Shown: positions 43,381-51,924 of the stretch, piece by piece
Position numbering within the stretch: the first letter of the stretch is position 1
Layout of the letters: each line of letters starts with the position of its first letter
IMG/VR virus record: IMGVR_UViG_3300037882_003354
Coordinates: 62,001 to 126,000 of that record
DNA length: 64,000 nucleotides
Reading direction: 5' to 3' (one strand)
Source: a virus
Program-made: the position numbers and the translations under genes
The notes under the pieces: model-generated
The model's input: the letters and a program-made list of their open reading frames with translations, nothing else
Told to the model about the DNA's origin: nothing
The model's database searches: none

Positions 43381-43597
43381 ACTTCTCTCTGAATACAATC
43401 CTGCCGCGTGTAAGATCGTAGACTGATAGTTCTGTCTTGACCCGATCTCCCAGCAAGATTTGGATTTTGTTCTGGCGGATGCGACCGCTGATGTGTCCCA
43501 GTATCAAGGACCCATTCTCCAATCTGACCCTGAACATGGAATTGGGTAAAACTTCTTCCACCATGCCGCCTAATTCAATTACATCGTTTTTTGCCAC
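43379..43597 (-). CDS. infA: Translation initiation factor IF-1, 72 aa
   Basis: This protein aligns without gaps over the full 72 residues with bacterial IF-1. It has [20 protein letters not shown], the OB-fold core [20 protein letters not shown] with the conserved H and R residues, ILLGDRV, and the signature end [12 protein letters not shown]-1 binds the ribosomal A site during initiation and helps IF-2 and IF-3. The start is a GTG directly after the TAA of the preceding gene (TAAGTG), with GGAG 11 nt upstream. Phage-encoded IF-1 is rare and suggests the phage supports or redirects host translation, perhaps towards late mRNAs. Confidence 0.93.
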   Translation of the reverse strand: MAKNDVIELGGMVEEVLPNSMFRVRLENGSLILGHISGRIRQNKIQILLGDRVKTELSVYDLTRGRIVFREK

Positions 43598-43837
43598 TTA
43601 GATTGTATCTCCTTTTAGTGTGTTAATAACCATGCTCTTGGCTCTCTGGTCCAATTCAGCATGTTCAGTATGTATCATGATACAGGCCATGACACGTAGA
43701 TATTCGGTCAGAGCCAGCATGCCCGAATCAGTCCACCTGCTGTAGTCTGATCCCACGGATTTATAGAAGTATCGTTCGTCCTGTGCTATTTCCAGCACAC
43801 CACCATACAACAAATCCTTGGCTGCTCGTCGGTCCAT
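43598..43837 (-). CDS. Hypothetical protein, 79 aa
   Basis: I start at the ATG giving MDRRAAKDLL because AAGAGG lies 6 nt upstream; a longer frame starts at 43879 inside the previous gene. The protein is helical, with SRWTDSGMLALTEYLRVMA. No domain is recognised. It is co-translated with the IF-1 gene (TAAGTG junction). Confidence 0.65.
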   Translation of the reverse strand: MDRRAAKDLLYGGVLEIAQDERYFYKSVGSDYSRWTDSGMLALTEYLRVMACIMIHTEHAELDQRAKSMVINTLKGDTI

Positions 43838-43838
43838 G

Positions 43839-44276
43839 TCATGCCTCTTGATGACTGCGAGCCCGTGCACGTTGAACACGTTGCTGAATTCGCTCCATGG
43901 CCAGCACCGCAGGTAACAACAGGGTGGCTGCAGGATGTTCGCTCAGTTCCTTCCATATGCGCAGACGTTCGCTGGACATGCTGAGGAATTGACCTGCATC
44001 ATCATAAGCAGCCAAGGCTAATGCGGCGTCCTCCACTACCGTGGGAGTTGTCCAGAGCAGATGAGTGTCAACTATGTAGCCAGCACGACTTCTTGCAGCC
44101 AGCCAGGCCCTGGTGCGTTCACTGGCCCAGTGCATGGGCCATACTGCATCAAATGCATCTCTCCATATCATGGGATAGGTATAAAACGAATACATCACTG
44201 CTTCAATACTAGCGGCATTTGGCAGCCGCTGTTCCCTAATGGAGTCACGTATGTGTTCTATGTCTTGTTGATTCAC
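43839..44276 (-). CDS. Hypothetical helical protein, 145 aa
   Basis: An alpha-helical, Ala- and Arg-rich protein that starts MNQQDIEHIRDSIREQ and ends in a basic helix (MERIQQRVQRARARSH). No motif is recognised. It lies between the homing-endonuclease-like gene and the IF-1 operon, with a stop one base from the next start. Function unknown. Confidence 0.65.
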   Translation of the reverse strand: MNQQDIEHIRDSIREQRLPNAASIEAVMYSFYTYPMIWRDAFDAVWPMHWASERTRAWLAARSRAGYIVDTHLLWTTPTVVEDAALALAAYDDAGQFLSMSSERLRIWKELSEHPAATLLLPAVLAMERIQQRVQRARARSHQEA

Positions 44277-44282
44277 AACTTC

Positions 44283-45047
44283 TCACCTAAATACAACATT
44301 TACATTATATCCCATTTTTTTAGTGGCTTCAAGTTTAGCCATATTCTTTTCTTTATACTTTGCCCAGGTATATTTGGATTTTACTTCAATAATTAAATTT
44401 AACTTAGGGATATAGATGTCAGGATAATATCTATGATTATTCCCATTGAAAAAATAAGGTATGTGTGGGACGTTACCTTGCCCAGTGATTATATCGTCTT
44501 CAGTTAAACCAGATTTTAATAAATCTAATATTACTTTATTTTCAAATCCCTGATAACGGCGTGTATCACCGCTGGGCATCACCATTGTCTTGGTAAGATA
44601 ATCGTTCTGTGAGTTCTTTAGTAATACTTTTTCAAGTATATCTGTATTCTTTGTTGGGTTATCTACACCGTATTTTTCCATCCAAGTGGCTTTTCGGCGA
44701 TTTTTAAATTCGTCTGTGCTATTGTAACTCTCAACTCCATACTTTTCTAACATAGTTTCTTTTCGCTTGCGACCCACTTCAGGCCAAGCATCTTTAATCT
44801 TATCTTTGTTTATTTGTGCTTTAGAAGGATTATCCACTCCATAATTCTTCATCCAGGTTTCTTTCTTTTTATTCAAAACATCTGCTATCTGGCTTACATT
44901 AGTCACACCGTAAGTATCCATTAAAAATTGTTTTTTCTTTGCCTGAACGCCTGGACAACTATTTGGACTTACTGCACACCCCCATTTTCCGCTTTTAAAC
45001 AACTTTATTGCAGATTTCCCACATCCATAATCGCATATATGTTCCAT
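44283..45047 (-). CDS. Homing-endonuclease-like protein with zinc knuckle, KYGV repeats and PD-(D/E)XK-like domain, 254 aa
   Basis: I start at the ATG giving MEHICDYGCGKSAI, with TAGGAG 7 nt upstream and a late motif 18 nt upstream. Residues 4-31 hold a Cys cluster (CDYGCG, CAVSPNSC). Residues 40-140 contain four copies of a (K/T)YGVxNxSx-type motif (MKNYGVDNPSK, LEKYGVESYNS, MEKYGVDNPTK), typical DNA-recognition repeats of phage homing nucleases. The C-terminal part has YYPDIYIPKLNLIIEVKSKY, which fits the D...ExK of a PD-(D/E)XK or EDxHD nuclease. It is more AT-rich than its neighbours, and the adjacent ligase is intact, as expected for a recently inserted free-standing element. Confidence 0.8.
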   Translation of the reverse strand: MEHICDYGCGKSAIKLFKSGKWGCAVSPNSCPGVQAKKKQFLMDTYGVTNVSQIADVLNKKKETWMKNYGVDNPSKAQINKDKIKDAWPEVGRKRKETMLEKYGVESYNSTDEFKNRRKATWMEKYGVDNPTKNTDILEKVLLKNSQNDYLTKTMVMPSGDTRRYQGFENKVILDLLKSGLTEDDIITGQGNVPHIPYFFNGNNHRYYPDIYIPKLNLIIEVKSKYTWAKYKEKNMAKLEATKKMGYNVNVVFR

Positions 45048-45064
45048 AGTATTACTCCTACATA

Positions 45065-45072
45065 TATTTATG
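45065..45072 (-). promoter_or_regulatory. Late promoter CATAAATA
   Basis: Late-type motif on the minus strand, 18 nt upstream of the homing-endonuclease-like gene. Confidence 0.5.
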
Positions 45073-45093
45073 CTTATGAGGGTATTATGATGG

Positions 45094-46407
45094 TTATAGT
45101 TTGTCGCCGGCGGAAAATCCCCTAAACCGCTCAAATCGTGGAAACCTTAAACTATATACAGATTCAGAATCTTGACTCTGCGTAATACAATCTGCCTTAA
45201 CCTCAATCACTTGTCCAATAACATTTTCCCGATCGCTCCAGATTTCATCTCGTTGTTCATCAGTGAGACCAGATCCTACGTTTACCCGGATAAATTTATC
45301 TTGATCAATACCTTCACAAATTAAAGCACCTAACTTGCCTGCATTTTTCCCAGTACCTTCTTCTAAATTAATGATAGTTAAGTCAACAGTAAGCACTGGT
45401 TTAACCTTTAACCAGGATACGCTGCGTTTAAACGAATATGATGCTGATGGATCTTTAATTAGAATGCCTTCAAATCCTGACTGAATGGCATCCAGATTGA
45501 ATTGCCGGAATTCCAGTTCACCCACACATGTGCCCAGATCCACTTCCTGTTGCGGCACCATGTCCATGTGACCCACCGCTTCAAAGATGGGCAGCATGTT
45601 CCGGAGTGCCTGACTGCGGCGTGCTTGTGATTGTGAACTGAATCCGCGCTGGAATTCCGGCAGTGGCAACAGGTCGAACAACATGAGACGAGCATCGTCA
45701 CTCTTGACGTTACTCTTGCGGTGTACTTGTTTCATCAAGGCCTGGAAACTACTGGACACCATCTCACCATCCAGTACCACGCTGGACTTGAACAAGTCCA
45801 TGTTGGCTTCAATGGCTTCGGTGATGTGCGGAAAGTTTTCCAGGATCTTGCCGTTACGGCTATACATGGTGGCGGTTCGGTTGTCCACGTTGACCACTGT
45901 GATGACGCGCACACCATCCAGTTTGATCTCCAACAACTTTTTACCCGCAATCTTCTTTTCATGGTTAGCACCGTCGTGGGCCAGCATGCACTCAAATAGT
46001 GGCACAGCATAGTCGGCCCGTCCTGCCAGTTTGACCATCTTGTTCACAGTGGTCTCACTGAAGCCGGCTCGCATGTCCTTGATCAGTATGCGACGATACC
46101 AGCCGTTCCATTGTGCCGCGGTGCTGGCCGACAGTGCCAGTTCGATGGCATCACGGGCATCATGTCCCGTGAATTCTCGTTGTGACAATGCACGGGCCAG
46201 TTCGGCAAATGCCACCCAGGGCAATCCCTGTCCATCTGGACCAGTGAACGTGGGCACCTTCTTGACACCGAATGTGATCATGGGATCGAAGCAAAGTCGT
46301 AGACCCTGAAAGAATTCAGTGTTACCTGCCTCGGCTTCACGACGTACAATGGCCTCTTTGAACAGACGACTGTTGTCAGATTCAAGTTCTTGGATAATTT
46401 CATGCAT
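45094..46407 (-). CDS. ATP-dependent DNA ligase (T4 gp30-like), 437 aa
   Basis: The nucleotidyltransferase core has motif I LLEIKLDGVR with Lys162 as the AMP acceptor. Next are TMYSRNGKILENFP (motif III), VLDGEMV (motif IIIa), FEGILIKDP (motif IV), and SWLKVKP (motif V). An OB domain ends the protein. The N-terminal 140 residues are the helical DNA-binding domain of phage ligases. At 437 residues it is slightly shorter than the T4 enzyme (487). It seals nicks during replication and repair with ATP. The ATG has no strong Shine-Dalgarno but is the natural start. Confidence 0.92.
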   Translation of the reverse strand: MHEIIQELESDNSRLFKEAIVRREAEAGNTEFFQGLRLCFDPMITFGVKKVPTFTGPDGQGLPWVAFAELARALSQREFTGHDARDAIELALSASTAAQWNGWYRRILIKDMRAGFSETTVNKMVKLAGRADYAVPLFECMLAHDGANHEKKIAGKKLLEIKLDGVRVITVVNVDNRTATMYSRNGKILENFPHITEAIEANMDLFKSSVVLDGEMVSSSFQALMKQVHRKSNVKSDDARLMLFDLLPLPEFQRGFSSQSQARRSQALRNMLPIFEAVGHMDMVPQQEVDLGTCVGELEFRQFNLDAIQSGFEGILIKDPSASYSFKRSVSWLKVKPVLTVDLTIINLEEGTGKNAGKLGALICEGIDQDKFIRVNVGSGLTDEQRDEIWSDRENVIGQVIEVKADCITQSQDSESVYSLRFPRFERFRGFSAGDKL

Positions 46408-46467
46408 GATATATCAGCAGTTGATTGAACATACGCATAGTATACAACACATTCATCAGATTGTCAA

Positions 46468-46785
46468 TCACTTGAACAGAATGAACCCCATGAGCATGGT
46501 CTGTGCAAAGAATCCCACACAGATGGTGGCAATGTACAGCACATTTCTTTCGATCAGGGCCTTGAACAGAATGGTGATCAGGGCACTCCACACGAAGATC
46601 ATGAGATCCACCGGCGGCAATCGATCACTCTGTCCAGTCAGCACAGCCAACAGCGTGGGCAGACTGGCAAAGTGCAGCAGCACGATGGCCACCCAGCCCA
46701 GCGTGTGTGCACTGATCTTGCCCAGATGATCACGGAAAAAGGCGCACACTGTGCTGGGAATATTTTGAATGGTTTGCAGTTTCAT
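46468..46785 (-). CDS. Membrane protein, candidate holin, 105 aa
   Basis: Three hydrophobic segments are visible: about residues 29-49 (LGWVAIVLLHFASLPTLLAV), 60-75 (LMIFVWSALITILF), and 83-104 (LYIATICVGFFAQTMLMGF). A good ribosome-binding site (AAGGA) precedes the ATG. It lies 8 bp after the SleB-type hydrolase gene in the same operon, so it is the best candidate for the holin of that lysis pair. Sequence alone cannot confirm this. Confidence 0.65.
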   Translation of the reverse strand: MKLQTIQNIPSTVCAFFRDHLGKISAHTLGWVAIVLLHFASLPTLLAVLTGQSDRLPPVDLMIFVWSALITILFKALIERNVLYIATICVGFFAQTMLMGFILFK

Positions 46786-46793
46786 TTGAGTCC

Positions 46794-47363
46794 TTATTTG
46801 TAAAAAATGTGATGGCCAATGTGTGCCACTCGCTGTCGTTTCCAGCCTGGGCTGATATAGTCTCCGTGGAAATACTTGGCATCCTTCAGGCTGGGCAGGG
46901 TGAATCCCTCCAACAGCACCTTCTTGGCAGCAATCATGCTCTCGTCATAACTGGCCTGATTGACAGGTCTGAACATGACCTCCCTGTCGCAGAACCAGCT
47001 GAACTGACAGATGACTTTGTCATATACCACGTTCTTCTGATAGATCACGCGACAGACATCTCCGGGAAATTCGCCGCTGTTCACACGGTTCATTACCACT
47101 TGTGCCACGGCCACCTTGCCTTCAAATGGTTCCCCGCCGGCTTCATAATACACATTCTTGGCCAGACATGCCAGCTCACGTTCCCTGACTGCGGCGGTCA
47201 CTTCTGATGTTTCCACCACTTGGATTTTGGACATCTTATCTGTGACAGCCCAGTCCAGCAGAGCGGCTGCCGCCATTAGACCCACGGCCATGAGCAGGAC
47301 ATTGATCATCCTGATGAAAAATACAGATACTTGTATGGGCTGATCTATTACATCTTCAGTCAT
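46794..47363 (-). CDS. SleB-type cell wall hydrolase (endolysin) with N-terminal membrane anchor, 189 aa
   Basis: Residues 15-40 form a hydrophobic segment (FFIRMINVLLMAVGLMAAAA), consistent with a signal-arrest-release anchor. The catalytic domain follows: LACLAKNVYYEAGGEPFEGK with the conserved Glu, AVAQVVMNRVNSGEFP, CQFSWFCD, and DAKYFHGDYISPGW. These are the marks of the SleB/Hydrolase_2 family, which cuts peptidoglycan. As a phage gene beside a small multi-pass membrane protein, it is most likely the endolysin. AAGGAG precedes the start. Confidence 0.88.
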   Translation of the reverse strand: MTEDVIDQPIQVSVFFIRMINVLLMAVGLMAAAALLDWAVTDKMSKIQVVETSEVTAAVRERELACLAKNVYYEAGGEPFEGKVAVAQVVMNRVNSGEFPGDVCRVIYQKNVVYDKVICQFSWFCDREVMFRPVNQASYDESMIAAKKVLLEGFTLPSLKDAKYFHGDYISPGWKRQRVAHIGHHIFYK

Positions 47364-47474
47364 ATTGACTCCTTATTTGTTTAATGGTAAGAATAATTAT
47401 GCTTGAAGCACACACTCTACACTAAAATGAAATAAAGTCAAGTGGCCCGGCAACCACAGGACTTTACTGGGTCG

Positions 47475-50051
47475 TCACTTGGGGTAGGATACTATGCTGG
47501 TGCGAATTGCGCCCAGTCTGTTGAATCCCAGGAAGTACTGAGTCTGGGTGCTGTCACCCACCGGTGCTGACAATTGACTGTAACGAGTGCCCAACAACGA
47601 ATAATAGTAGGGCGTATATTGCAAGTTGTACAACGTGGCATCGGTTGCAACAGACAGTCCATTGCTGGACACCCTTCTCAAGTTTGCAGATTGAAATGAT
47701 ATGCCCACGTTGCCAACACCGTCGTCAGTGGCTGTAAAAAAACTACCATCTGATCCAAAAAACGCACCATATGAATCCATCATGGTGTTGCCGTAGTATT
47801 TGATATAATAATTTTTACTACGATAGGTACCAGCACCCAGTGTCAATGGTATCCGGTAAACTTCTCGCCAGTAGGCATATGCTGGCAAGGATCTCACTGG
47901 GGTCAATGTTGACCAGATGATCAAGTTGTCACTGGCACGTTTTAGTCGTATGGCCGCTGATGCACCAGTGTAGCCCACCTTGGTGTTGGTCACATACCAG
48001 GTGAGTGCATGTGTGCCAGCCGTCAGGTAAACCTCACCAGTGTGTTCCACTTGGTACGGGTTGGGCATGTTGCGCAGGTCGCCCACCAGTGTGCCATCAA
48101 TGTCAAACCAACCATAGTCATCCATGGCCAGTGACCAGGCGTAATTGCCAGAGGTGGGCACCTGGATGGTGTAACTTCTGTTCACCAGAGAGTCCGTGGG
48201 TGACACCAGGTCTGGATTGACCCAGACTCCGAAATCATTTAGGAAACGGCTATACACTGACTCAGACTTTGACTTGTACACCACTGGTCCACTGGTAAAT
48301 TTGGCATCGGCATCGAATTTCAGTGTGGATGCGGACATGTAGGAGATGCCGCCTGTGGCCAGTGGTGGTGCCAGGTCGCCGCCGCCGCCAATGCCCACCG
48401 TGAGATATCTGATGCCACTGATAATGTCATAGCTCACACCCACCACACTGTTGTCTGCACCCAGTGCACTCAACCAACTGCCCAGTCGCTGGTCTGCAGG
48501 TTGAGTGTAATTCACAATCAGGTTGGTCACTGTGGTGGCGGTGCTCAATTCCGATGCAATGGACACCACCGTGAGAGTGGAAGTGTAGGTGCCCGTGGGT
48601 GCTGACCCAGGATTGAACACCACCAGCACATCACTGTCAGCTGTGATGGATGCAGACTGTGATCTATTGGGGAAAGTAAATCCAGCATGACCATTCAGCG
48701 TGGCTGAAGATGTGTTGATGGCATAGCCGGATGGGATGATGTTGAAGGCCTGATTCAGCTCAGACAATGAGCCACTGCTGGTGGACCAGCTGGCTGGACT
48801 TAGTGATGTCCTGAATGTGGCCGTGGAAACCACCTGAGTGAACCTGACGGTGTATAGCCCTGCAGTGTTGTCACTGGCCACAGTGAAACTGTTTTGCCAG
48901 GTGCCCACTGTGATGCCTGAATAGGTCAGGTCAAATTGGGTGGTTGATCTAGGCGGCATCACCACCGGAAAACTGCCTAATCCGCTGTAATCAGGGATGG
49001 CCACCACATCACCATTGTTAGTGAAAGTGATGCCGCTAATGGTCAGTGAGCTGTTGCCAGTATTGCGCAGAGTTATAGTGGTTGCTGTGGAACTTTCATA
49101 TGCACGCCAGGCAAATCCACCCACTGGCGAATTTATGGACAGTATCTTGGAGGTGCTGGATGAAAACGGACTGGCGTCACCAAAGCCTAGCACACTGGTC
49201 AACTCTGGCTGTGTGGCGGCCAGTCCCTGAATGGCCTGATCAGCATCACCGCGACTGTAATAGTAGGTGGCGGTGTTGTATACGTCCAGACGTATGGCGG
49301 TGCCTGCATGAGCCAGGGTCATGGTGGCAGTCACCTGTTGATTGGTAAAGCCCGACACTGCCATACGCATGGTCATGACTTCCGGGCGGGTACCCACAAT
49401 GGTGGATGTGGTCAGTGAGATTGCTCTATCGTTGCCCAATTTATTGTAGTCTGACAGTGAAAACTGGTTGACTGGCAATTGCAACTGACCACGCATCCAA
49501 TCTATATGACCCATCCAGGCACTCTCCAGCGTGGTGGGGTTGGTGATACTGACATAGGCCGGTTGCATGACCAGCCGTCCGCCCAATCTAAAAAATTGCT
49601 GTATGCTGATGTCATTATCAGTGCCATCAAACCAGTCATAAGTCACCGTGTGCGTCAGGGTGGATGTCCAGTCGGTTGCAGTGAAGGTGTCACGTGCACC
49701 GGTGCTCAGTGTGGCCAGGCCCAGTTGTGCAGGACTGTGCAGCGTGGCGGTGTTGGCCACGATGAAATTGGTGGCTGAAATAATGGCGTTGACGTAGGTG
49801 GCTGTCAACCATGTGGAGGTGGTGGCTGGTACTTGCGTGTTGGTCTGGTGTGCCATGGCTCGACTGAGATCGTCGTACAATTCCTGCCAGTCTGCCACTG
49901 TCACTGTGGCACCTGCACTCACTGTGTTGCTGCGCATCTGGGCAGCGTCCAGCTTGTAATAGCCGGTGATCACACCCGCCACATCACTCTGTATTTCATT
50001 ATATTGGGCGGCTGTGACGATGGAGTTGGTGGTGACTGTGGTTATTGCCAT
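47475..50051 (-). CDS. Tail-fibre-type virion protein with PA14-like region, 858 aa
   Basis: The N-terminal 110 residues contain an Ala/Thr-rich helix with TAAQYNEIQSDVAGVI and DWQELYDDLSRAMAHQ. The middle has immunoglobulin-like beta repeats with TTITLRNTGNSSLTISGI and FPVVMPPRSTTQFDLTYSG. Around residues 640-730 there is a PA14-like stretch: YTIQVPTSGNYAWSLAMDD then VYLTAGTHALTWYV. The C-terminus has many Tyr/Arg residues. It is a virion protein by composition and late position, probably a fibre or spike with a glycan-binding region. Preceded by a CTAAATA late motif. Confidence 0.75.
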   Translation of the reverse strand: MAITTVTTNSIVTAAQYNEIQSDVAGVITGYYKLDAAQMRSNTVSAGATVTVADWQELYDDLSRAMAHQTNTQVPATTSTWLTATYVNAIISATNFIVANTATLHSPAQLGLATLSTGARDTFTATDWTSTLTHTVTYDWFDGTDNDISIQQFFRLGGRLVMQPAYVSITNPTTLESAWMGHIDWMRGQLQLPVNQFSLSDYNKLGNDRAISLTTSTIVGTRPEVMTMRMAVSGFTNQQVTATMTLAHAGTAIRLDVYNTATYYYSRGDADQAIQGLAATQPELTSVLGFGDASPFSSSTSKILSINSPVGGFAWRAYESSTATTITLRNTGNSSLTISGITFTNNGDVVAIPDYSGLGSFPVVMPPRSTTQFDLTYSGITVGTWQNSFTVASDNTAGLYTVRFTQVVSTATFRTSLSPASWSTSSGSLSELNQAFNIIPSGYAINTSSATLNGHAGFTFPNRSQSASITADSDVLVVFNPGSAPTGTYTSTLTVVSIASELSTATTVTNLIVNYTQPADQRLGSWLSALGADNSVVGVSYDIISGIRYLTVGIGGGGDLAPPLATGGISYMSASTLKFDADAKFTSGPVVYKSKSESVYSRFLNDFGVWVNPDLVSPTDSLVNRSYTIQVPTSGNYAWSLAMDDYGWFDIDGTLVGDLRNMPNPYQVEHTGEVYLTAGTHALTWYVTNTKVGYTGASAAIRLKRASDNLIIWSTLTPVRSLPAYAYWREVYRIPLTLGAGTYRSKNYYIKYYGNTMMDSYGAFFGSDGSFFTATDDGVGNVGISFQSANLRRVSSNGLSVATDATLYNLQYTPYYYSLLGTRYSQLSAPVGDSTQTQYFLGFNRLGAIRTSIVSYPK

Positions 50052-50075
50052 GGTGGTTCCGTAATTTAGTGCTAA

Positions 50076-50082
50076 TATTTAG
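50076..50082 (-). promoter_or_regulatory. Late promoter CTAAATA
   Basis: Late-type motif on the minus strand, 25 nt upstream of the gene starting at 50051. It is divergent with the early promoter at 50113. Confidence 0.5.
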
Positions 50083-50112
50083 TCACATTCTGGTTGGCGT
50101 CAGGTTCCTGGG

Positions 50113-50141
50113 TTGTAAATAACATTATATACATGTATAAT
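50113..50141 (+). promoter_or_regulatory. Early sigma70-type promoter
   Basis: TTGTAA and TATAAT with a 17-bp spacer. The predicted transcript start falls at the ATG at 50148, so the mRNA may be leaderless. Confidence 0.6.
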
Positions 50142-50147
50142 ATGCTT

Positions 50148-50912
50148 ATGAAAAAATTTAAACATTCAGGAACTTCAGGAGACCTCATCTACGGACTGGC
50201 CCTGATGAAACATTTCGGTGGAGGTGAGTTTTATCTGCACTTGAATCAGGTGGACTGGACCACCAGACACTACTATGGCGGCGAATCTGATGCATTCCAC
50301 CGGGGACGCATGAACCAGGCCGATGCTGAATTCATGCGAGGCTTCCTGCTGGCACAGGATTACATCACATCGTTTGGCACCCTGGACAACTCCACGGAAA
50401 TCACTCACAATCTGGACAGATTCCGAACCCTGTTCGTGGGTCATCCCACCAATTACCTGGACATCTATTCCCGAGTGTTCAACCTGACGCCGGACCAGCA
50501 GGCAGTGGTGAATTCCACGCCCTGGCTGACCGTGCCCACGCCCACTGTGATTCCCGGCAAGAGTGTGGTGATCAGTCGCACTCAGCGATGGATTCCTGCC
50601 CAGCCGGGCAGCATCTGGCAGGACATCAAGGGCGAAGCGGAGCCGCATGCTGTGTTTGTGGGCTTGCCCGAGGAACATGTGGCATTCAAACAACAGATGA
50701 ACTGGGACATACCGCATGTGGTCACGCACACCCTGCTGGAGTTGGCACAGGTGATAGCCGGAGCAGAAACATTTGTGGGCAATCAGAGTCAGGCCCTGGC
50801 CCTGGCAGTGGGGCTGGGGGTCAGTGACATCATATGTGAATCACGAGTGGACCTGCCCTTGGAGCGGAACGAATGTTACTTCCCACGCATGCCAAATGTC
50901 AGATACACCTGA
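50148..50912 (+). CDS. GT9-like (heptosyltransferase-type) glycosyltransferase, 254 aa
   Basis: I start at the ATG giving MKKFKHSGTSGDLIYGLALM; the only other candidates lie before or in the -10 box. The N-terminus with GDLIYGLALMKHFG and the C-terminal segment ELAQVIAGAETFVGNQSQA followed by ALAVGLG match the GT-B fold of the ADP-heptose:LPS heptosyltransferase group (GT9). It lacks some usual middle motifs, so the donor sugar is unknown. Placed under an early promoter with a second, similar enzyme at 51125, it may modify host lipopolysaccharide during infection to block other phages. Role is inferred. Confidence 0.7.
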   Translation: MKKFKHSGTSGDLIYGLALMKHFGGGEFYLHLNQVDWTTRHYYGGESDAFHRGRMNQADAEFMRGFLLAQDYITSFGTLDNSTEITHNLDRFRTLFVGHPTNYLDIYSRVFNLTPDQQAVVNSTPWLTVPTPTVIPGKSVVISRTQRWIPAQPGSIWQDIKGEAEPHAVFVGLPEEHVAFKQQMNWDIPHVVTHTLLELAQVIAGAETFVGNQSQALALAVGLGVSDIICESRVDLPLERNECYFPRMPNVRYT

Positions 50913-50917
50913 TGTGG

Positions 50918-50946
50918 TTGACAATGCATGCTGATCACTGTATAAT
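50918..50946 (+). promoter_or_regulatory. Early sigma70 promoter
   Basis: TTGACA and TATAAT with a 17-bp spacer: a perfect consensus. It drives the small gene at 50982 and the GT9-like gene at 51125. Confidence 0.85.
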
Positions 50947-50981
50947 AAAGACTGCACAACAACACTGGAAAGACCAACATC

Positions 50982-51125
50982 ATGTACACATTTGAAGTCT
51001 GGGTTCGCCTGAACACCTATCAAACCACACGAGTTCGCATTCAAGCTGACAACGGCAATGATTGCCGTCTGATCGCCGAGGCCCAATACGGCCAGGGCAA
51101 TGTTTTAGACTACCGGCATGTGTGA
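50982..51125 (+). CDS. Small protein, 47 aa
   Basis: It starts MYTFEVWVRLNTYQTTRVRI and ends in QGNVLDYRHV. It is a compact beta-alpha protein of unknown function. It lies 35 nt after the -10 box of a perfect early promoter and its TGA overlaps the ATG of the next glycosyltransferase gene (TGATG with a shared A), which supports real translation. Confidence 0.7.
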   Translation: MYTFEVWVRLNTYQTTRVRIQADNGNDCRLIAEAQYGQGNVLDYRHV

Positions 51126-51892
51126 TGGCCAAACAAAAACAAAAACGACTGGGCATAATTCAATCGCGTGGACTGGGTGACATTGTCATCTCCCTGCCCA
51201 TAGCTCATTACTATCATGAGCAGGGCTGGCACGTGCACTGGCCCATCATGGAGCAGTGGGTGCAGCAGATGCAGGAGGCCGCGCCCTGGGTCAAATGGAT
51301 TCCAGTGGCCCAGGATTCAGGTGCCTTCTTCTATGATGTGCCCTTGGAGCGTCTGCAGAACTTCAAGTGTGACGAGATCCTGTGCCTGTATCAGGCCCTG
51401 TCAGGTCATCCGGAGTTCACTCAGGAGCCCTGGTTCCAGCACACCAATTTTGATCAGTACAAGTACATACGTGCTGGAGTGCCATTCATGAACAAATGGC
51501 GTCTGGCTGATTGTATAACCAGAAATCCTGCACGAGAGCAAGCACTACATGATCGCCTGGTCACACAGCATGATTATGTGGTGGTTCATTTGACCGGCAG
51601 CAATCACACTGCGGCATTTGACACTGCCATGATACCTGAAGACTGGCAGGTGATCGAGATTCAGGATCAGGCTGAATCCATCTGGGATTGGCTGGGAGTG
51701 CTGTCAGGTGCTCAGAGCATCGTGTGCGTGGACAGTGTGTTCAGCAACCTGGTGGACCAACTGGGTCTGGGAGAAGACCGATACTTCATTCCCCGCAGCC
51801 ACATACAACTGACCCCCACCCTGGGTCAGGCGTGGACCTGGTTACACAATGCCCGACTGGATCCTGCCGTGCGTATATTTGGAAGCAAATAA
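51125..51892 (+). CDS. GT9-like glycosyltransferase, 255 aa
   Basis: The ATG overlaps the stop of the small gene before it (TGATG). The protein starts MAKQKQKRLGIIQSRGLGDI and continues with VISLPIAHYYHEQGWHVHW, the GDxVxxLPxA-type opening of heptosyltransferases. Near the end, IWDWLGVLSGAQSIVCVDSV with SNLVDQLGLG is the donor-binding region of GT-B enzymes of family GT9. A middle HLTGSNHTAAFD is compatible. It is paired in the same orientation with the enzyme at 50148, so both probably act on the same glycan. Substrates unknown. Confidence 0.75.
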   Translation: MAKQKQKRLGIIQSRGLGDIVISLPIAHYYHEQGWHVHWPIMEQWVQQMQEAAPWVKWIPVAQDSGAFFYDVPLERLQNFKCDEILCLYQALSGHPEFTQEPWFQHTNFDQYKYIRAGVPFMNKWRLADCITRNPAREQALHDRLVTQHDYVVVHLTGSNHTAAFDTAMIPEDWQVIEIQDQAESIWDWLGVLSGAQSIVCVDSVFSNLVDQLGLGEDRYFIPRSHIQLTPTLGQAWTWLHNARLDPAVRIFGSK

Positions 51893-51904
51893 AAATCCAC
51901 TACA

Positions 51905-51924
51905 GCCAGTCACTGGCATGTTTT
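51905..51924 (+). terminator. Weak terminator hairpin
   Basis: GCCAG and CTGGC around TCA, then TTTT at 51921-51924. It lies between the convergent glycosyltransferase gene and the leftward gene ending at 51923. Confidence 0.4.

Noticed and set aside
44283-46407. A DNA ligase gene split by a homing endonuclease
   Set aside because: The ligase at 45094-46407 has all catalytic motifs and a complete OB domain, so the neighbouring nuclease is a separate insertion, not an interruption.
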